Shown: positions 26,848-36,783, counted from the first letter of the stretch. The stretch: 64,000 nt of DNA from Candidatus Angelobacter sp. Gp1-AA117 (GCA_003223515.1 QHVI01000039.1:39914-103913), one strand, 5' to 3'. Notes: a model not told the origin generated them from the letters alone. Numbers and translations: made by a program.

Positions 26848-27329
26848 TCCGGTTCCCCTGCCAGCGTGGCTAGTGCCGGACCCATCAGGCGCATGGTTTC
26901 CCATTCCTTGAGCATGGTGGCGCCCAGTGATTCATAGAATTTGATGGAAGGCTCATTCCAGTCGAGCACCTGCCAGCGCATGCCATAGCAATTCTCACCA
27001 ACGGCAATCTGCGCCAGCCGGCGCAGCAATGCCTTGCCGATTCCTTTGCCGCGCCTCTCCGGCAGCACAAACAAATCTTCCAGGTACAATCCGGGACGGC
27101 TCAGCCACGTGGAATAGTTGTAGAAGTAGAGTGCAAAACCTGCCGGCACGTTGTTCCATTCAGCAATCAGGCAGCGGAATTTCGGGTCCGTACCAAACCC
27201 GTCGCGTTTGAGGTCTTCTTCTGTTGCTGCGACCTCATGAGGCTTGGCCCGCTCATACTCAGCCAGCCGGTGGATGAAGTCAAGGATAAGTGGAACGTCT
27301 TCGATGGTAGTGGTGCGAATGGAAATCAT
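26844..27329 (-). CDS. GNAT acetyltransferase, diamine (spermidine/spermine) N-acetyltransferase-like
   Basis: A 161-residue GNAT protein. 'LEDLFVLPERRGKGIGKALL' is the acetyl-CoA motif A; 'RWQVLDWNEPSIKFYESLGA' is the motif B pattern seen in the SSAT branch. It would acetylate an amine, perhaps a polyamine or thialysine. The ATG at 27329 gives the canonical 'ISIRTTTIEDVP' start; the longer frame includes repeat sequence and is rejected. Overlaps trmFO by four bases. Confidence 0.87.
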   Translation of the reverse strand: MISIRTTTIEDVPLILDFIHRLAEYERAKPHEVAATEEDLKRDGFGTDPKFRCLIAEWNNVPAGFALYFYNYSTWLSRPGLYLEDLFVLPERRGKGIGKALLRRLAQIAVGENCYGMRWQVLDWNEPSIKFYESLGATMLKEWETMRLMGPALATLAGEPE

Positions 27330-27648
27330 AATCAATGGGTAAATGGGTAATTTGGTAAATGAGTAAATTGAAATTGACCGCAGAGGGCACAGAGGCATTG
27401 CCTCATCTTTAGCCTTCTCCGGGCCTCTGCACTGATGTTTCCGAAAACTTTGCACTCTGAAAAGAATTTTCGAAGGCAATTTCTCTCTATTCTTCTCCTC
27501 TGCCTGTCCAGCGATCTATCCTTTATCAGTGTTCATCTGTGTTGATCAGTGGTAAAGCTTTTTGATCTTTCAGCGTTCCCAGCGTTTATCAGCGGCAAAA
27601 ATCTGGTTGTGGCTCCGCTACGCTGTGTCTCTGTGGTTGAATCTGGTT
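27330..27648. repeat. Repeat-filled intergenic region (families A, C and D)
   Basis: Holds a GGGTAAATGGGTAATTTGG block (27335-27366, family A), a CCGCAGAGGGCACAGAGG block (27377-27395, family D), and TTATCAGTGTTCATCTGTG...GATCAGTGGTAAA (27523-27556, family C). No gene recognised. Confidence 0.65.
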
Positions 27649-29550
27649 CTACAGAATTATTCGCTCATCCCCTACACGCCGCGTCACCCGCTCGCGGTCA
27701 AGATACTCGAGCAGCGGGATAGCGTATTTGCGCGAGACCCCAGTCAAATCTTTGAATGTCGCCACGTCGATCTTCGCTGACTTCGATTTGTAGTCCGTGA
27801 GCGTCTGCCGCAGGCTCTGCAAGGCGCTCTGGTGAAAGACGAGATCGTCGGCCAGCTTCACCAGCACGCGGTCCCGCAACAGCAGGGTAACGAGTTTCTG
27901 TGCGCGGGTTTTGTCTACGCGTAATTTATTCAGCACTTCATTCATGTAAGGCGTCTTCAGCCCGGCTGCAGAAAATGCCTGCTCGATTTGCGTTTTGGCC
28001 TTGGCTTCTTCGTCTTTCAGCTCCACGCCCCGTCCGGCCAGTCGCACCAGCTCTCCGGCAACTTCAGCTTTCTTGTCATGGGTAAGCTGGGCCATCAATG
28101 TTTCCATCACCAGTGGCGTGAGCCCCAGTTTTTCCCGCAGCTCTTCCTTGCTGATGCCTGCCACCAATGGATTGGCTTTGTGAAAGCTTTCGAGAGCGGC
28201 AAGCATGCGTTCGCGTGCTTTTAAGAATGCTTCAGTGCCAATCAGCAGCTCTCCGGCCTGGATGATTTGCTTCTGCTGCAACAGGGCTGCAATCACCGGT
28301 TGGAGTATGTTTTTGCGCAAGCCGGTTTCGCGTATCGCATCCGCCACCGGGAAGCCGTCCTGTCCCCGGCGTTGAATACGCGCCAGCAGCGACTCTTGTC
28401 GTGATCCGTTGCCTAGGGCCTTCAGGAAAGGCAGCAGCGCATCTTTCTTCTGCCTGCGTCCGGGAAATGCATCCAGCACAACCGCGCCGCCGATGGTGAT
28501 GACTGGCGAGAACTGGCGCAGAATAGCGCGATCTCCCGGAAGGAGAAGCACCGGGTCTTCAGTGCGCAACCGCGCATAGCCGCTGCTCCCCGGCTTGAGT
28601 TCATTGCCTTCATGCAGCGCGACCTCGGCGATTGTCTCAGAGGTAAACGCGTGGAGGTGCACACGCGCGCGGTTCTTGAGTGGCTTGGCATCTTTCAGCA
28701 GGGAGAGGCGAACATCCACCTGCCGCGTGGTTTCCAGCGCGTTGGGCGCCGTCAGGGTCATGCCGCGGGACAGCTCTTCCAGTGAGACTCCCGCGAGATT
28801 CAAGGCTGTGCGCTGGCCGGCGCTGGCCCGTTCCGTGGTATTGCCATGCACCTGAACGCCGCGAATGCGCACCGGCTTGTGCGCGGGAAAGAGTTCTACC
28901 TCGTCCTCTTTCTGCACCTTGCCTGCAATGAGCGTTCCCGTAATCACGGTGCCAAAGCCTTTCATGGCAAAGGCGCGATCAATGGGCAGGCGGAAGAGAG
29001 CCTCAGTATCACGCGCAGGTATCTCCACCGCGAGGCGGGCGATCTCTTTCTTCAATTCATCCAGGCCTGCACCGGTCCTGGCGCTGACTGCCACCAGCGG
29101 CGAATGGCTGGTATCGAGAAACGATCCGCGCACAAATTCTTCTATTTCGAGGCGAACGACGCTGAGCGTCTCTTCGTCCACCAGGTCTGATTTGGTAATC
29201 ACGGTAATGCCGCGCGGGATGGAAAGCAGGCGGCAGATTTCAAAATGTTCACGCGTCTGCGGCTTGATGGATTCATCAGCGGCAATCACCAGCAGCACCA
29301 GGTCAATTCCGCCAACACCGGCCAGCATGTTGCGCACAAAGCGCTCATGGCCGGGAACATCGATGAAGCCGCAGCGCAGCTTCTCGCCACTGGGGGCATT
29401 CAGCTCCAGGTGGGCAAAGCCCAGATCAATGGTGATGCCGCGCCGCTTTTCTTCTTCGAGGCGATCGGTATCGATGCCGGTCAGGGCGCGAACCAGTGCG
29501 GTCTTGCCGTGATCGATGTGCCCGGCAGTGCCGATGATGATGGACTTCAT
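27649..29550 (-). CDS. selB: Selenocysteine-specific elongation factor SelB
   Basis: A 633-residue translation GTPase that brings Sec-tRNA to in-frame UGA codons. '[14 protein letters not shown]' (G1), '[10 protein letters not shown]' (switch I), DVPGH (switch II) and TKSDL (G4) are present in an EF-Tu-like N-terminal part. From residue about 400 on, the sequence fits the winged-helix domains that bind the SECIS hairpin, including '[19 protein letters not shown]' near the end. Its presence implies selenoprotein synthesis, although selA, selC, selD or a selenoprotein are not in this window. Confidence 0.94.
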   Translation of the reverse strand: MKSIIIGTAGHIDHGKTALVRALTGIDTDRLEEEKRRGITIDLGFAHLELNAPSGEKLRCGFIDVPGHERFVRNMLAGVGGIDLVLLVIAADESIKPQTREHFEICRLLSIPRGITVITKSDLVDEETLSVVRLEIEEFVRGSFLDTSHSPLVAVSARTGAGLDELKKEIARLAVEIPARDTEALFRLPIDRAFAMKGFGTVITGTLIAGKVQKEDEVELFPAHKPVRIRGVQVHGNTTERASAGQRTALNLAGVSLEELSRGMTLTAPNALETTRQVDVRLSLLKDAKPLKNRARVHLHAFTSETIAEVALHEGNELKPGSSGYARLRTEDPVLLLPGDRAILRQFSPVITIGGAVVLDAFPGRRQKKDALLPFLKALGNGSRQESLLARIQRRGQDGFPVADAIRETGLRKNILQPVIAALLQQKQIIQAGELLIGTEAFLKARERMLAALESFHKANPLVAGISKEELREKLGLTPLVMETLMAQLTHDKKAEVAGELVRLAGRGVELKDEEAKAKTQIEQAFSAAGLKTPYMNEVLNKLRVDKTRAQKLVTLLLRDRVLVKLADDLVFHQSALQSLRQTLTDYKSKSAKIDVATFKDLTGVSRKYAIPLLEYLDRERVTRRVGDERIIL

Positions 29551-29843
29551 TGAAATCCAGTTTACAGCAGACAGCTTTTACCGCAGAGCGCGCAGAGACC
29601 GCAGAGGAATGGAAGGAACGTAGTGGCGGAATCCTGCTCCTGTTCCCTCTGCGTTCTCTGCAGTGCTAACAATCAAATCCGTCTCAAGCCGCGAAGAACT
29701 TCTGAGGTCTTTTCTGCGCTTTACACAATCTTCTGATTCGCGCTATTCGCGTCATTCGCGGCTTACTTGCCTTCCTCTGCGCCCTCTGCGTCCTCTGCGG
29801 TTAAAGCCTTTTGGTTGCGGCCTGCTGCGCTTTGGTAAAAGAT
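29551..29843. repeat. Repeat-filled intergenic region (family D)
   Basis: Contains CCGCAGAGCGCGCAGAGACC (29580-29599) and in the opposite sense CTCTGCGCCCTCTGCG (29775-29790) followed by TCCTCTGCGG. Such 'cgcagagg' blocks also occur at 27377, 33185 (as TTTGCGCCCTTAGCG) and 55143. No gene. Confidence 0.6.
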
Positions 29844-32800
29844 TCAATGGAAGTCATGTGACGCGATTTCTGCAGTGCTCACGAACAACGGTTCGATGAC
29901 CTCGGCTCTCAGATGAACCACACCGTCGCGGTTTTGCACTCTGCCTTTCACTTGCACAAAATTTTCCCTGCATGCGGTGATCCAGTACTTCTGCAGCACA
30001 TCGGGCATTACGACGATATTAGCGAAGCCGGTTTCGTCCAGCAGGGTCATGAACATGAGTCCTTTGGCAGTGCCGGGGCGCTGGCGCGTGTCTACCTGTC
30101 CGGCGGCAATGGCAACTGCGCCATCGGGAACCTTGGCTAGATCGATGGCCCGCTGGATGCCCATGCGTGCCCATTCACTCCGGCGATGCGCCATGGGATG
30201 GACGCCGATAGTAAGTCCGGTTGTCTGGTAGTCGGCAACTATCCGCTCATCGCTGTTCATGGCTTCCAGCGGAAAGGCCGAGTCAGGATCAGTTACATCA
30301 TTGAGCAGTGGCTGGTTCTTCCATCCACCATATTTCTGTACCTGCCACAACGCATCGCGGCGATGGATACGGCGGCCGCTCTGCTCAGGAACATCATTCA
30401 ACGCGCCTGCCTGGGCCAGCGTGCGCAGGTTGGTTTTATCCAACTCGGGCACTCTGCGGCACAGATCAGCCAGCGAACTGAAGGTACGCCGCCTGCGCTG
30501 CTCCACCAGCTTTTCTCCCACCCGCTGGCTGAGCCCGCGAATGTAACGCAATCCGATGCGCACCACGAATTCTTTTTCCTTGCGTTCCAGCGTGCAGTCC
30601 CAGTCTGATTTCATCACATCAATGGGACGAAACTTCAGGCCGTGGCGCTTGGCATCTTGAATCAAAGTTGCAGGAGAGTAGAACCCCATAGGCTGGTTGT
30701 TGAGCAGGGCGGCGTTGTACGCGGCGGGAAAGTACAGCCGCAGATACGCAGTGATGTAGGCAATGCGGGCAAAGCTGGCGGAATGCGATTCGGGGAACCC
30801 GTACAGGGCAAAGGCAATGATAAATTTCACGATCTCGTCCTGCGCCTGCCGTCCAATTCCTTTGTTGATCATTCCTGTGCGCAGCTTGATTTCAATTTCC
30901 TGCATGCGCTTCTTGGATCGCTTATGTCCGAGGGCGCGCCGCAGCTCTTCTGCCTCGCTCGGGGTGAAATCGGCGCACACCATGGCCATGCGCAGGAGTT
31001 GCTCCTGGTAAAGAGGCACACCCAGTGTCCGCTCAAGAACGGGAATGAGCAGAGGATGAGGATAGGTGACCGGTTCTTTTCCCATGCGGCGATTCAGGTA
31101 TGGGTTGGTCATCTGGCCGGTAATCGGCCCAGGCCGGATCAGCGCCACCTGCGCGGTGAGATCGCGGTGGCACGCGGGATTATTTTTAGGCAGGGAGGCC
31201 ATCTGCGCGCGGCTCTCTACCTGGAACAATCCCACCGTATCGGCACGCGCAATCATGCGGTAGACCCTGGGATCCTCCGGCAGGCGGGCAATGTCTACTT
31301 CCCTATCGTAGTGCGCGCGGATCAACTCCACCGAATCACGCACGGCTCCCAGCGCCCCCAGTCCCAGCAGATCGATCTTGACCAGCCCCATCATCTCTGC
31401 AGCTTCTTTGTCCCACTGGCACACGGTCCTTCCCGGCATAGTGGCCGGTTCCAGCGGAACTACCGCATCAAGAAGACCTTCACACACAATCATGCCTCCG
31501 GAGTGCTGCCCTAGATGGCGGGGAAGGTCCTGCACTCGCTTGCACAAGGAAACCAGGTGCTGCACGCGCGGATGCTTCACATCCAGGCCGGAGCGCTGGA
31601 ATTGCATCTCCACCGTATCGTTCGGATCCTGCCATTCAAAGGAATGCAGTGAGGAAGAAAGCTGATTCAGCGTGCGCGCATCAAAGCCCAGAATCTTTCC
31701 CATCTCGCGTGCCGCCAGCTTCGGACGATAAGTGATCAGATTGGCGGTCATGCAGGCGCCCCGGCGGCCATAGCGCTCATAGACATACTGAATGACTTCT
31801 TCCCGGTCATCGCCTGAGGGCAGATCAAGGTCGATGTCCGGCCACTCTCCGCGAGCTTCGGAAAGAAAGCGCTCGAAGAGCAGATCGAGAGCAATAGGAT
31901 CAACCACGGTGAGGCGCAGCGCATAGCACACGGCGCTGTTGGCGGCTGAGCCCCGGCCCTGTACCAGGATTCCATTTCTTTCGCAGAAGCGCACAATGTC
32001 CCAGACGATCAGGAAGTATCCGGCCAGGCCCAGCTTGGCAATCAACGCCAGTTCTTTGTTCAATTGTGCCTCCACCTTGCCGCTGATCTCGCCATAGCGC
32101 ACCCGCGCGCCCTCATACACGCGCTGGCGGAGGAATGAGTCCATGGTTTCGCCCTGCGGCACGGGGAAGCGGGGAAATTCGTAACCAGGATTTTCCAGTG
32201 AGAATACGAGGCGTGAGGAAAGTTCAGCCGTATTGGCAATGGCTCCTGGAAGGTCGCGGAATAATTTCACCATCTGTGCTGCCGGTTTCAGGTGGCGCTC
32301 GGTATTGGTGGAAAGCAGCCTGCCGGAAGTTTCCAGCGTGCATTTGTTTTTTAAGCAGGTGAAAGCGTCCAGTATTTCGCGATCTTCAGGAACAGCGTAA
32401 AGAACTCCGTTGGTGGCCAGCAGGGGCAGATGGAACTCTCGCGCCAGTTCGACTGCAATACGGTTACGGCGCTCCTGCTCCAGCCGCAAATGCCGCTGCA
32501 GCTCGACATAAACATTATCGCGCCCAAAGATATAGACAAGCTTTTGCAGCAGTCGCCGCGCACCTTCCTTGCCTCCCTGCATGGTTACAGTAAGCGGACC
32601 ATCTTCATCGCCGGTAAGGCAGATGAGTCCCTCGGCGAATTGCTCCAGTTCGGCAAAGCTGGCAGAAGAAAGAACGTTCTTGCTGGTGCGAAGTTTAGTA
32701 GTTGTAATGAGGCGGCAAAGATTTTTATATCCGGTTTGGGTAGCAGCCAGCAGCGGCAGGTAAGCAATCTTCGGCAGTGAAGGATCGCTGATGCCCACCT

Positions 32801-32996
32801 CCGCACCAACGTGCGCCTTGAGCGCGTTGGCCTTCATCGTCTGGTGAAAGAAGGGTGCACCGTAGACGCCGTTGCGGTCGAGCAGCGCCATGGCAGGAAT
32901 CTCCAGCAGGGTGCAGCCGAAAGCCAGCGCGTCCGGGTGGGCAGCGCCTTCTAAAAAAGAAAATGCGCTCCTGGCATGTAGTTCAACATATTGCAT
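29844..32996 (-). CDS. dnaE2: Error-prone DNA polymerase DnaE2 (ImuC)
   Basis: A 1050-residue C-family polymerase, the catalytic subunit of the mutasome for translesion synthesis. It opens with a PHP domain ('ELHARSAFSFLEGA'), the palm Asp motif WPDIDLDLPSGDD is near residue 390, and helix-hairpin-helix and OB-fold regions follow. It lacks the C-terminal tau-binding extension of replicative DnaE1, as expected. It is the last gene of imuA-imuB-dnaE2 on the minus strand, separated from imuB by a 220-bp repeat-containing gap. Confidence 0.95.
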   Translation of the reverse strand: MQYVELHARSAFSFLEGAAHPDALAFGCTLLEIPAMALLDRNGVYGAPFFHQTMKANALKAHVGAEVGISDPSLPKIAYLPLLAATQTGYKNLCRLITTTKLRTSKNVLSSASFAELEQFAEGLICLTGDEDGPLTVTMQGGKEGARRLLQKLVYIFGRDNVYVELQRHLRLEQERRNRIAVELAREFHLPLLATNGVLYAVPEDREILDAFTCLKNKCTLETSGRLLSTNTERHLKPAAQMVKLFRDLPGAIANTAELSSRLVFSLENPGYEFPRFPVPQGETMDSFLRQRVYEGARVRYGEISGKVEAQLNKELALIAKLGLAGYFLIVWDIVRFCERNGILVQGRGSAANSAVCYALRLTVVDPIALDLLFERFLSEARGEWPDIDLDLPSGDDREEVIQYVYERYGRRGACMTANLITYRPKLAAREMGKILGFDARTLNQLSSSLHSFEWQDPNDTVEMQFQRSGLDVKHPRVQHLVSLCKRVQDLPRHLGQHSGGMIVCEGLLDAVVPLEPATMPGRTVCQWDKEAAEMMGLVKIDLLGLGALGAVRDSVELIRAHYDREVDIARLPEDPRVYRMIARADTVGLFQVESRAQMASLPKNNPACHRDLTAQVALIRPGPITGQMTNPYLNRRMGKEPVTYPHPLLIPVLERTLGVPLYQEQLLRMAMVCADFTPSEAEELRRALGHKRSKKRMQEIEIKLRTGMINKGIGRQAQDEIVKFIIAFALYGFPESHSASFARIAYITAYLRLYFPAAYNAALLNNQPMGFYSPATLIQDAKRHGLKFRPIDVMKSDWDCTLERKEKEFVVRIGLRYIRGLSQRVGEKLVEQRRRRTFSSLADLCRRVPELDKTNLRTLAQAGALNDVPEQSGRRIHRRDALWQVQKYGGWKNQPLLNDVTDPDSAFPLEAMNSDERIVADYQTTGLTIGVHPMAHRRSEWARMGIQRAIDLAKVPDGAVAIAAGQVDTRQRPGTAKGLMFMTLLDETGFANIVVMPDVLQKYWITACRENFVQVKGRVQNRDGVVHLRAEVIEPLFVSTAEIASHDFH

Positions 32997-33216
32997 GGAT
33001 TAGAACTTTCCGGTTTTCAGCGCACAAAGATTCTTCCGCGCAGCCGAGCCGCGCCACCGATGGAATCGGATTGAAACAATCTGTGACTTCAGAAAAACCC
33101 GCTACTGATTCTAAAGAACTTGGGCTGAAGTCACAGGCCAGGGCGGCTGCGGTCCATAAAATTTTTAATTTGGTTTTGGCTACTTTGCGCCCTTAGCGTC
33201 CTTTGCGGTTTCAGCT

Positions 33217-34767
33217 TTAGTTAAATTTGCCTCGCACATACCATCCGTGCTTCTGCAGATCACGGTAGATGCGGTAACGGCCAAAGCCGAAAGAGAAAGG
33301 CAGTTCCACGTCCCAGACATCGTGCTCCCAGTTCCCGTTCCACCAGCCGCCTGAGTGCCGCCACGGGCCGGACGCCCTGCTTACCGTGGAAGAGAGTCCT
33401 GCAAAAAACAGATGTGCAGGTCTGCCATTCCTGGTCTGCACGCGCGCTTCTTTTGGCGGACGATAAATCCTCAGCAGGTTTTCTTCCGGCTGCGATGTGC
33501 CTCTGGGTTTTTTCTTGCCGGAAGGTTCTGCAAATGGTTCAACTGCGAAGCTGTCAGGCTTGTGTGAGTCCACCACGCACGGAGCGCCCACGGTGTTTCT
33601 GCCCTGCGCATCCTGTGGACCTACGACCGAACGAAGTTTGGCCTGCAAGACCTCAACTTTTTCTGCCTCAGGCGCGCTGCGGATAAACAAATTTCCCTGG
33701 GCCGCACGCGGCTTTGCCGGTATGGCTTTCAATGTGACTGCAATCACCGGAGCAGCCAGGCGATGGCTCTCAAGGTCGAGCTGCAGAAGTTTCAGGAGCG
33801 TTTTCGTATCCTGCATAGGTACAGGCAGTTTCAAGACTCGCTGCACTGACACAGACTGGGTATGCTTGGGCCGGTGCTGGATATTGCTGTCCCTGCACAC
33901 CTGAAGCTCCAGGGTGAGATGAAGCTCCTGTACCACAAGAAAGGCTGCACGCAACGCGCTCAGCACATTCTGAAGCAAATTGTTGATGACGAACATCAGC
34001 GGCTCCAGCGTCTCTACCGCATCTTCAAGCTGCATGCTTTCTTCAAACCGGTATGGCCGCTCGAAGGGAATGAGGGTGCGCATGGTTTGTCCCTGCGCAA
34101 GCCGCTGGAGCCGCAATCCTTCCTTTCCCAGCCGCTCTGTTAATTCGACAGACGGAAGCCTGGCCAATGCGCCACAGGTATGAATGCCCCAGGAGTTGAG
34201 TACATCAAGCTGTTCCGCAGCGGGTGAAAGAACATCAAGAGGCAAGGCGGCAAGAACTCTTGCTTCTTTGCCTTGTGCTACTACTGTGATCCCAGCAATA
34301 CCTTTTGCTATCAGCAGTACCGTATCAGGGTTTGCTGCGACCGCCACGTTCACTTCAAAGCCCATTGACAGTGCGTGTTTGCGGATAGCTGTTGCAATTT
34401 TCTTCGGTGGGCCGAAAAGTTTCTCCAGTCCAGCCAGATCGAGCGTGATTGCTCCTGCAGCGGTGGATTCCACCCGCGGAGAAAATTGCTGCGCGCATTC
34501 GATCAAAGCAGACTGCGCGCGCTGTTCACCCTCAGGGGAACGCTTTTGCAGGATCAAGCAGCTTATCTGGTCGGCCTCGGCTTTGCTCATGCCTGCAATT
34601 ACGCCTGCGCCGGCCGCTGGTGGATTGCAGGCAATCACCCGCATCCAGCTTTCCGGGCCATCCAGCACTGCAACCGGCGCGTTGCTCTTCAGGCGCACGG
34701 TACCTTCTTCGGTCCGCATGACTGCTTCCACGATGAAGAATGGCGCGAACAGGCAGGCAAACAGCAC
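33217..34767 (-). CDS. imuB: ImuB, catalytically inactive Y-family polymerase-like mutasome adaptor
   Basis: A 516-residue ImuB/DinP-like protein that links the beta clamp and DnaE2. The Y-family scaffold is visible ('GVIAGMSKAEAD', 'FSPRVESTAAGAITLDLAGLEKLFG'), but the acidic catalytic residues of an active polymerase are missing, as is normal for ImuB. The C-terminal 'HGWYVRGKFN' and preceding 'WWNGNWEHDVWDVEL' are typical. The GTG start shares one base with the imuA stop (TAGTG). Confidence 0.9.
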   Translation of the reverse strand: MLFACLFAPFFIVEAVMRTEEGTVRLKSNAPVAVLDGPESWMRVIACNPPAAGAGVIAGMSKAEADQISCLILQKRSPEGEQRAQSALIECAQQFSPRVESTAAGAITLDLAGLEKLFGPPKKIATAIRKHALSMGFEVNVAVAANPDTVLLIAKGIAGITVVAQGKEARVLAALPLDVLSPAAEQLDVLNSWGIHTCGALARLPSVELTERLGKEGLRLQRLAQGQTMRTLIPFERPYRFEESMQLEDAVETLEPLMFVINNLLQNVLSALRAAFLVVQELHLTLELQVCRDSNIQHRPKHTQSVSVQRVLKLPVPMQDTKTLLKLLQLDLESHRLAAPVIAVTLKAIPAKPRAAQGNLFIRSAPEAEKVEVLQAKLRSVVGPQDAQGRNTVGAPCVVDSHKPDSFAVEPFAEPSGKKKPRGTSQPEENLLRIYRPPKEARVQTRNGRPAHLFFAGLSSTVSRASGPWRHSGGWWNGNWEHDVWDVELPFSFGFGRYRIYRDLQKHGWYVRGKFN

Positions 34768-35636
34768 TAGAGGCTCCGTGAAGCAGTGAATTGCAGGCGG
34801 GCCACCGCGCTGCGTTTCTGGAAGTCACGCCTGCGATTCACTTCTACATCTATGCAAAATTCTTCCAGGGTGGTGTTGTGGGTGTGTTCCTCTTGCAAAG
34901 ATCTTTCCACTGAATCAGATGGCCGGATGACCCGATCTCCCGATCCCCCGATCACCAGATCTCCCGATCTCTTGGGTTCCTTCGTGTCTCCGTGCCTCTG
35001 TGGTGGGTTTGTAGTGCTCTCCCACTTTGCTCCAGCACCCTGCAGCCGCAGCACCAGCGCGCTGCATGCTCCGGTAACCGGCGCCGGAGTAGTGATGACC
35101 AGCGCTGCTTTCAGTTGCTCCACTGTCTGGCGAAACCGGTACCACACGTCCAGAGGAACGCGGCGGACGAGTTTTTCCGGCATATCCTGAAGATCAAGCA
35201 GAACCAGGTTGAATCCGCAATTAGCTTTCAGCAGCAGGTCGGTTGCTTTCAACGCCTGATCAAGACGGCCCGGCAATGGCTTATCAGGCGAGCGATCCTG
35301 GCAGCGAACCCATAGCAGATGTTCGAGTTGCACCTGCAAGGCATCGGCCCAGCGGACGTTAAATGCGTCAGAGCCATCGATGAAAGCGCAGAAATGATCC
35401 GCTGAAGTTGTTTTCAATAGCGACATCAGCAGCGAACAGATTCCGCTGGAGTGTGCCGGGTGGGCGCAAATTTCAGTGAGTGCGCCGCAGGGAACACCGC
35501 CACAAAAATGATCGAGAGCGGCAATGCCGGTAGGCAGCAGCGAAAACTCCGGACGCTCCTTGACTCCAAAGGCTGCCGGAAAGCGTGGCGACAGTTGCGA
35601 TTCAATCTCAGCTTTGATGGAGAAGAGTGCAGACAT
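34767..35636 (-). CDS. imuA: ImuA, RecA-like mutasome protein
   Basis: A 289-residue RecA-like ImuA. 'GIAALDHFCGGVPCGALTEI' is the usual lead-in; the Walker A position reads HPAHSSGIC and lacks the canonical Gly-Lys-Thr, so ATP binding is doubtful. 'FNLVLLDLQDMP' and 'TTPAPVTGACSALVLRLQ' fit the fold. Residues ~209-239 are encoded by dispersed repeat DNA (34921-35010), which inserts a non-conserved stretch before the C-terminal strand 'CIDVEVNRRRDF'. First gene of the cassette, preceded by a GTTC-N7-GTTC site. Confidence 0.85.
   Translation of the reverse strand: MSALFSIKAEIESQLSPRFPAAFGVKERPEFSLLPTGIAALDHFCGGVPCGALTEICAHPAHSSGICSLLMSLLKTTSADHFCAFIDGSDAFNVRWADALQVQLEHLLWVRCQDRSPDKPLPGRLDQALKATDLLLKANCGFNLVLLDLQDMPEKLVRRVPLDVWYRFRQTVEQLKAALVITTPAPVTGACSALVLRLQGAGAKWESTTNPPQRHGDTKEPKRSGDLVIGGSGDRVIRPSDSVERSLQEEHTHNTTLEEFCIDVEVNRRRDFQKRSAVARLQFTASRSL
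34921..35010. repeat. Repeat DNA inside the imuA coding sequence
   Basis: Tandem CCCGATCT-like 8-mers (34931-34970) adjoin a family B core, CGTGTCTCCGTGCCTCTGTG and GTGGGTTT (34983-35010). The reading frame passes through without a stop, adding about 30 codons to imuA. Confidence 0.75.
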
Positions 35637-35655
35637 ATTAATAAGAAGGCGATGA

Positions 35656-35670
35656 GTTCGCTTTTTGTTC
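35656..35670. promoter_or_regulatory. LexA-box-like direct repeat GTTC-N7-GTTC upstream of imuA
   Basis: GTTC at 35656-35659 and 35667-35670, separated by exactly 7 nt, 20 bp upstream of the imuA start. GTTC-N7-GTTC is the known LexA operator of Alphaproteobacteria, and imuA-imuB-dnaE2 cassettes are commonly LexA-controlled. Confidence 0.55.
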
Positions 35671-35815
35671 GCCAGCAGGAACCAGCTTATGGCTGATCGA
35701 TGAATTTACGCCACCAGATTTAATAGCGCGGGATTTAGCAGAGTTTTCGCGGGCGTTCGCAAGGCGCGATATATGTGGTGGCGCGTAAGAGCGATTCCTA
35801 ACAAAATCAAGTGGG

Positions 35816-36028
35816 ATGAATCTCCAAACAACGATTGGAAACCGGATTCGCACATTGCGTTTGGAGCGTGGATGGTCACAGGAAGAATTTGCCGACATTT
35901 GTGGCATCCACCGGTCCCACATGGGTGAAATTGAACGTGGAGAGAAAGACATGACGATCAGCACGCTGCAGAAAATCAGCCGCGGCCTGAACATCGCTCT
36001 CTCAGTGCTTTTACAAAATGTCGCTTAG
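35816..36028 (+). CDS. XRE-family helix-turn-helix regulator (1)
   Basis: A 70-residue one-domain DNA-binding protein: 'GNRIRTLRLERGWSQEEFA', turn, recognition helix 'GIHRSHMGEIERGEKD', then 'TISTLQKISRGLNIALSVLL'. It is divergent from imuA with about 180 bp between starts. A close paralogue lies just downstream (36173-36421), sharing 'GWSQEEFAD-CGIHRSHMGEIERG' apart from one residue. Targets unknown; restriction-modification or toxin-antitoxin controllers have this size. Confidence 0.8.
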   Translation: MNLQTTIGNRIRTLRLERGWSQEEFADICGIHRSHMGEIERGEKDMTISTLQKISRGLNIALSVLLQNVA

Positions 36029-36172
36029 TCTTCCAGCGACATTCGCCTTAACGCTGCCCGTCATGGAAAAAAGCTCAAGCCTGATATGTGAATTCGCTGC
36101 TTGCGTTTTCGCTTTTTATTCGCCTACAATTGCATTCCTCACTTTTGGGGCGCCCTGCTTCAGGAGGCAACA

Positions 36173-36421
36173 ATGATTCCCCAGACCAGTTCTGATGAGG
36201 TTTTTACAATGCATATCCAGCAGCAGTTAGGGGCAAGGATCCGGCAGTTTCGCCAGAAGAAAGGCTGGTCCCAGGAAGAATTTGCGGACCGCTGCGGCAT
36301 TCACCGCAGCCACATGGGAGAGATTGAGCGCGGACGCGCCAACATCACCCTGGCCACCCTGGTCGTAATTGCGCAAACGCTTGACACTTCAGCCGCAACT
36401 CTTCTGAAGGATATTGCATGA
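36173..36421 (+). CDS. XRE-family helix-turn-helix regulator (2)
   Basis: An 82-residue paralogue of the preceding regulator. ATG at 36173 is chosen because CAGGAGG stands 6 nt upstream; the longer frame lacks a ribosome-binding site. The HTH 'QKKGWSQEEFADRCGIHRSH' is followed by 'TLATLVVIAQTLDTSAATLL'. The two genes probably arose by tandem duplication. No restriction enzyme or toxin gene is adjacent. Confidence 0.8.
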   Translation: MIPQTSSDEVFTMHIQQQLGARIRQFRQKKGWSQEEFADRCGIHRSHMGEIERGRANITLATLVVIAQTLDTSAATLLKDIA

Positions 36422-36783
36422 GCAGAAACCACGACTGATATTGAGATCATCTTCCGGGAATTTGGATGAGCTTTGCCGCAATCTTATTCCGGATTATTGA
36501 TAGATAGATAAGCTGATCACGATACCGCCGCTTCATTAACTCATCGGCGAAAACCATAGCGCCACCGGCGCCGGAGCGTAGCTCCATTCATCGGCATTTA
36601 CATCTCCGTCCGCCCCGCTAAGGGGATTGATCCCGCGGGCCTTAGAGCAGGAATCTATAGCAACCTTCGTAACGCGCACTCCACAGACTTCACAGCAGGC
36701 AGAGCAGCGGCGGCGTCAATTGGAAGAGGCCCGCTCCAAATGCCACCATGATCGTGACCACGATCACGACCACGGCCATCGCT
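36422..36783. other. Intergenic region without a recognised gene
   Basis: About 360 bp between the second XRE gene and a minus-strand terminator. Apart from short palindromic stretches (GATCGTGACCACGATCACGA near 36750) nothing is recognised; no ORF is credible. Confidence 0.45.
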
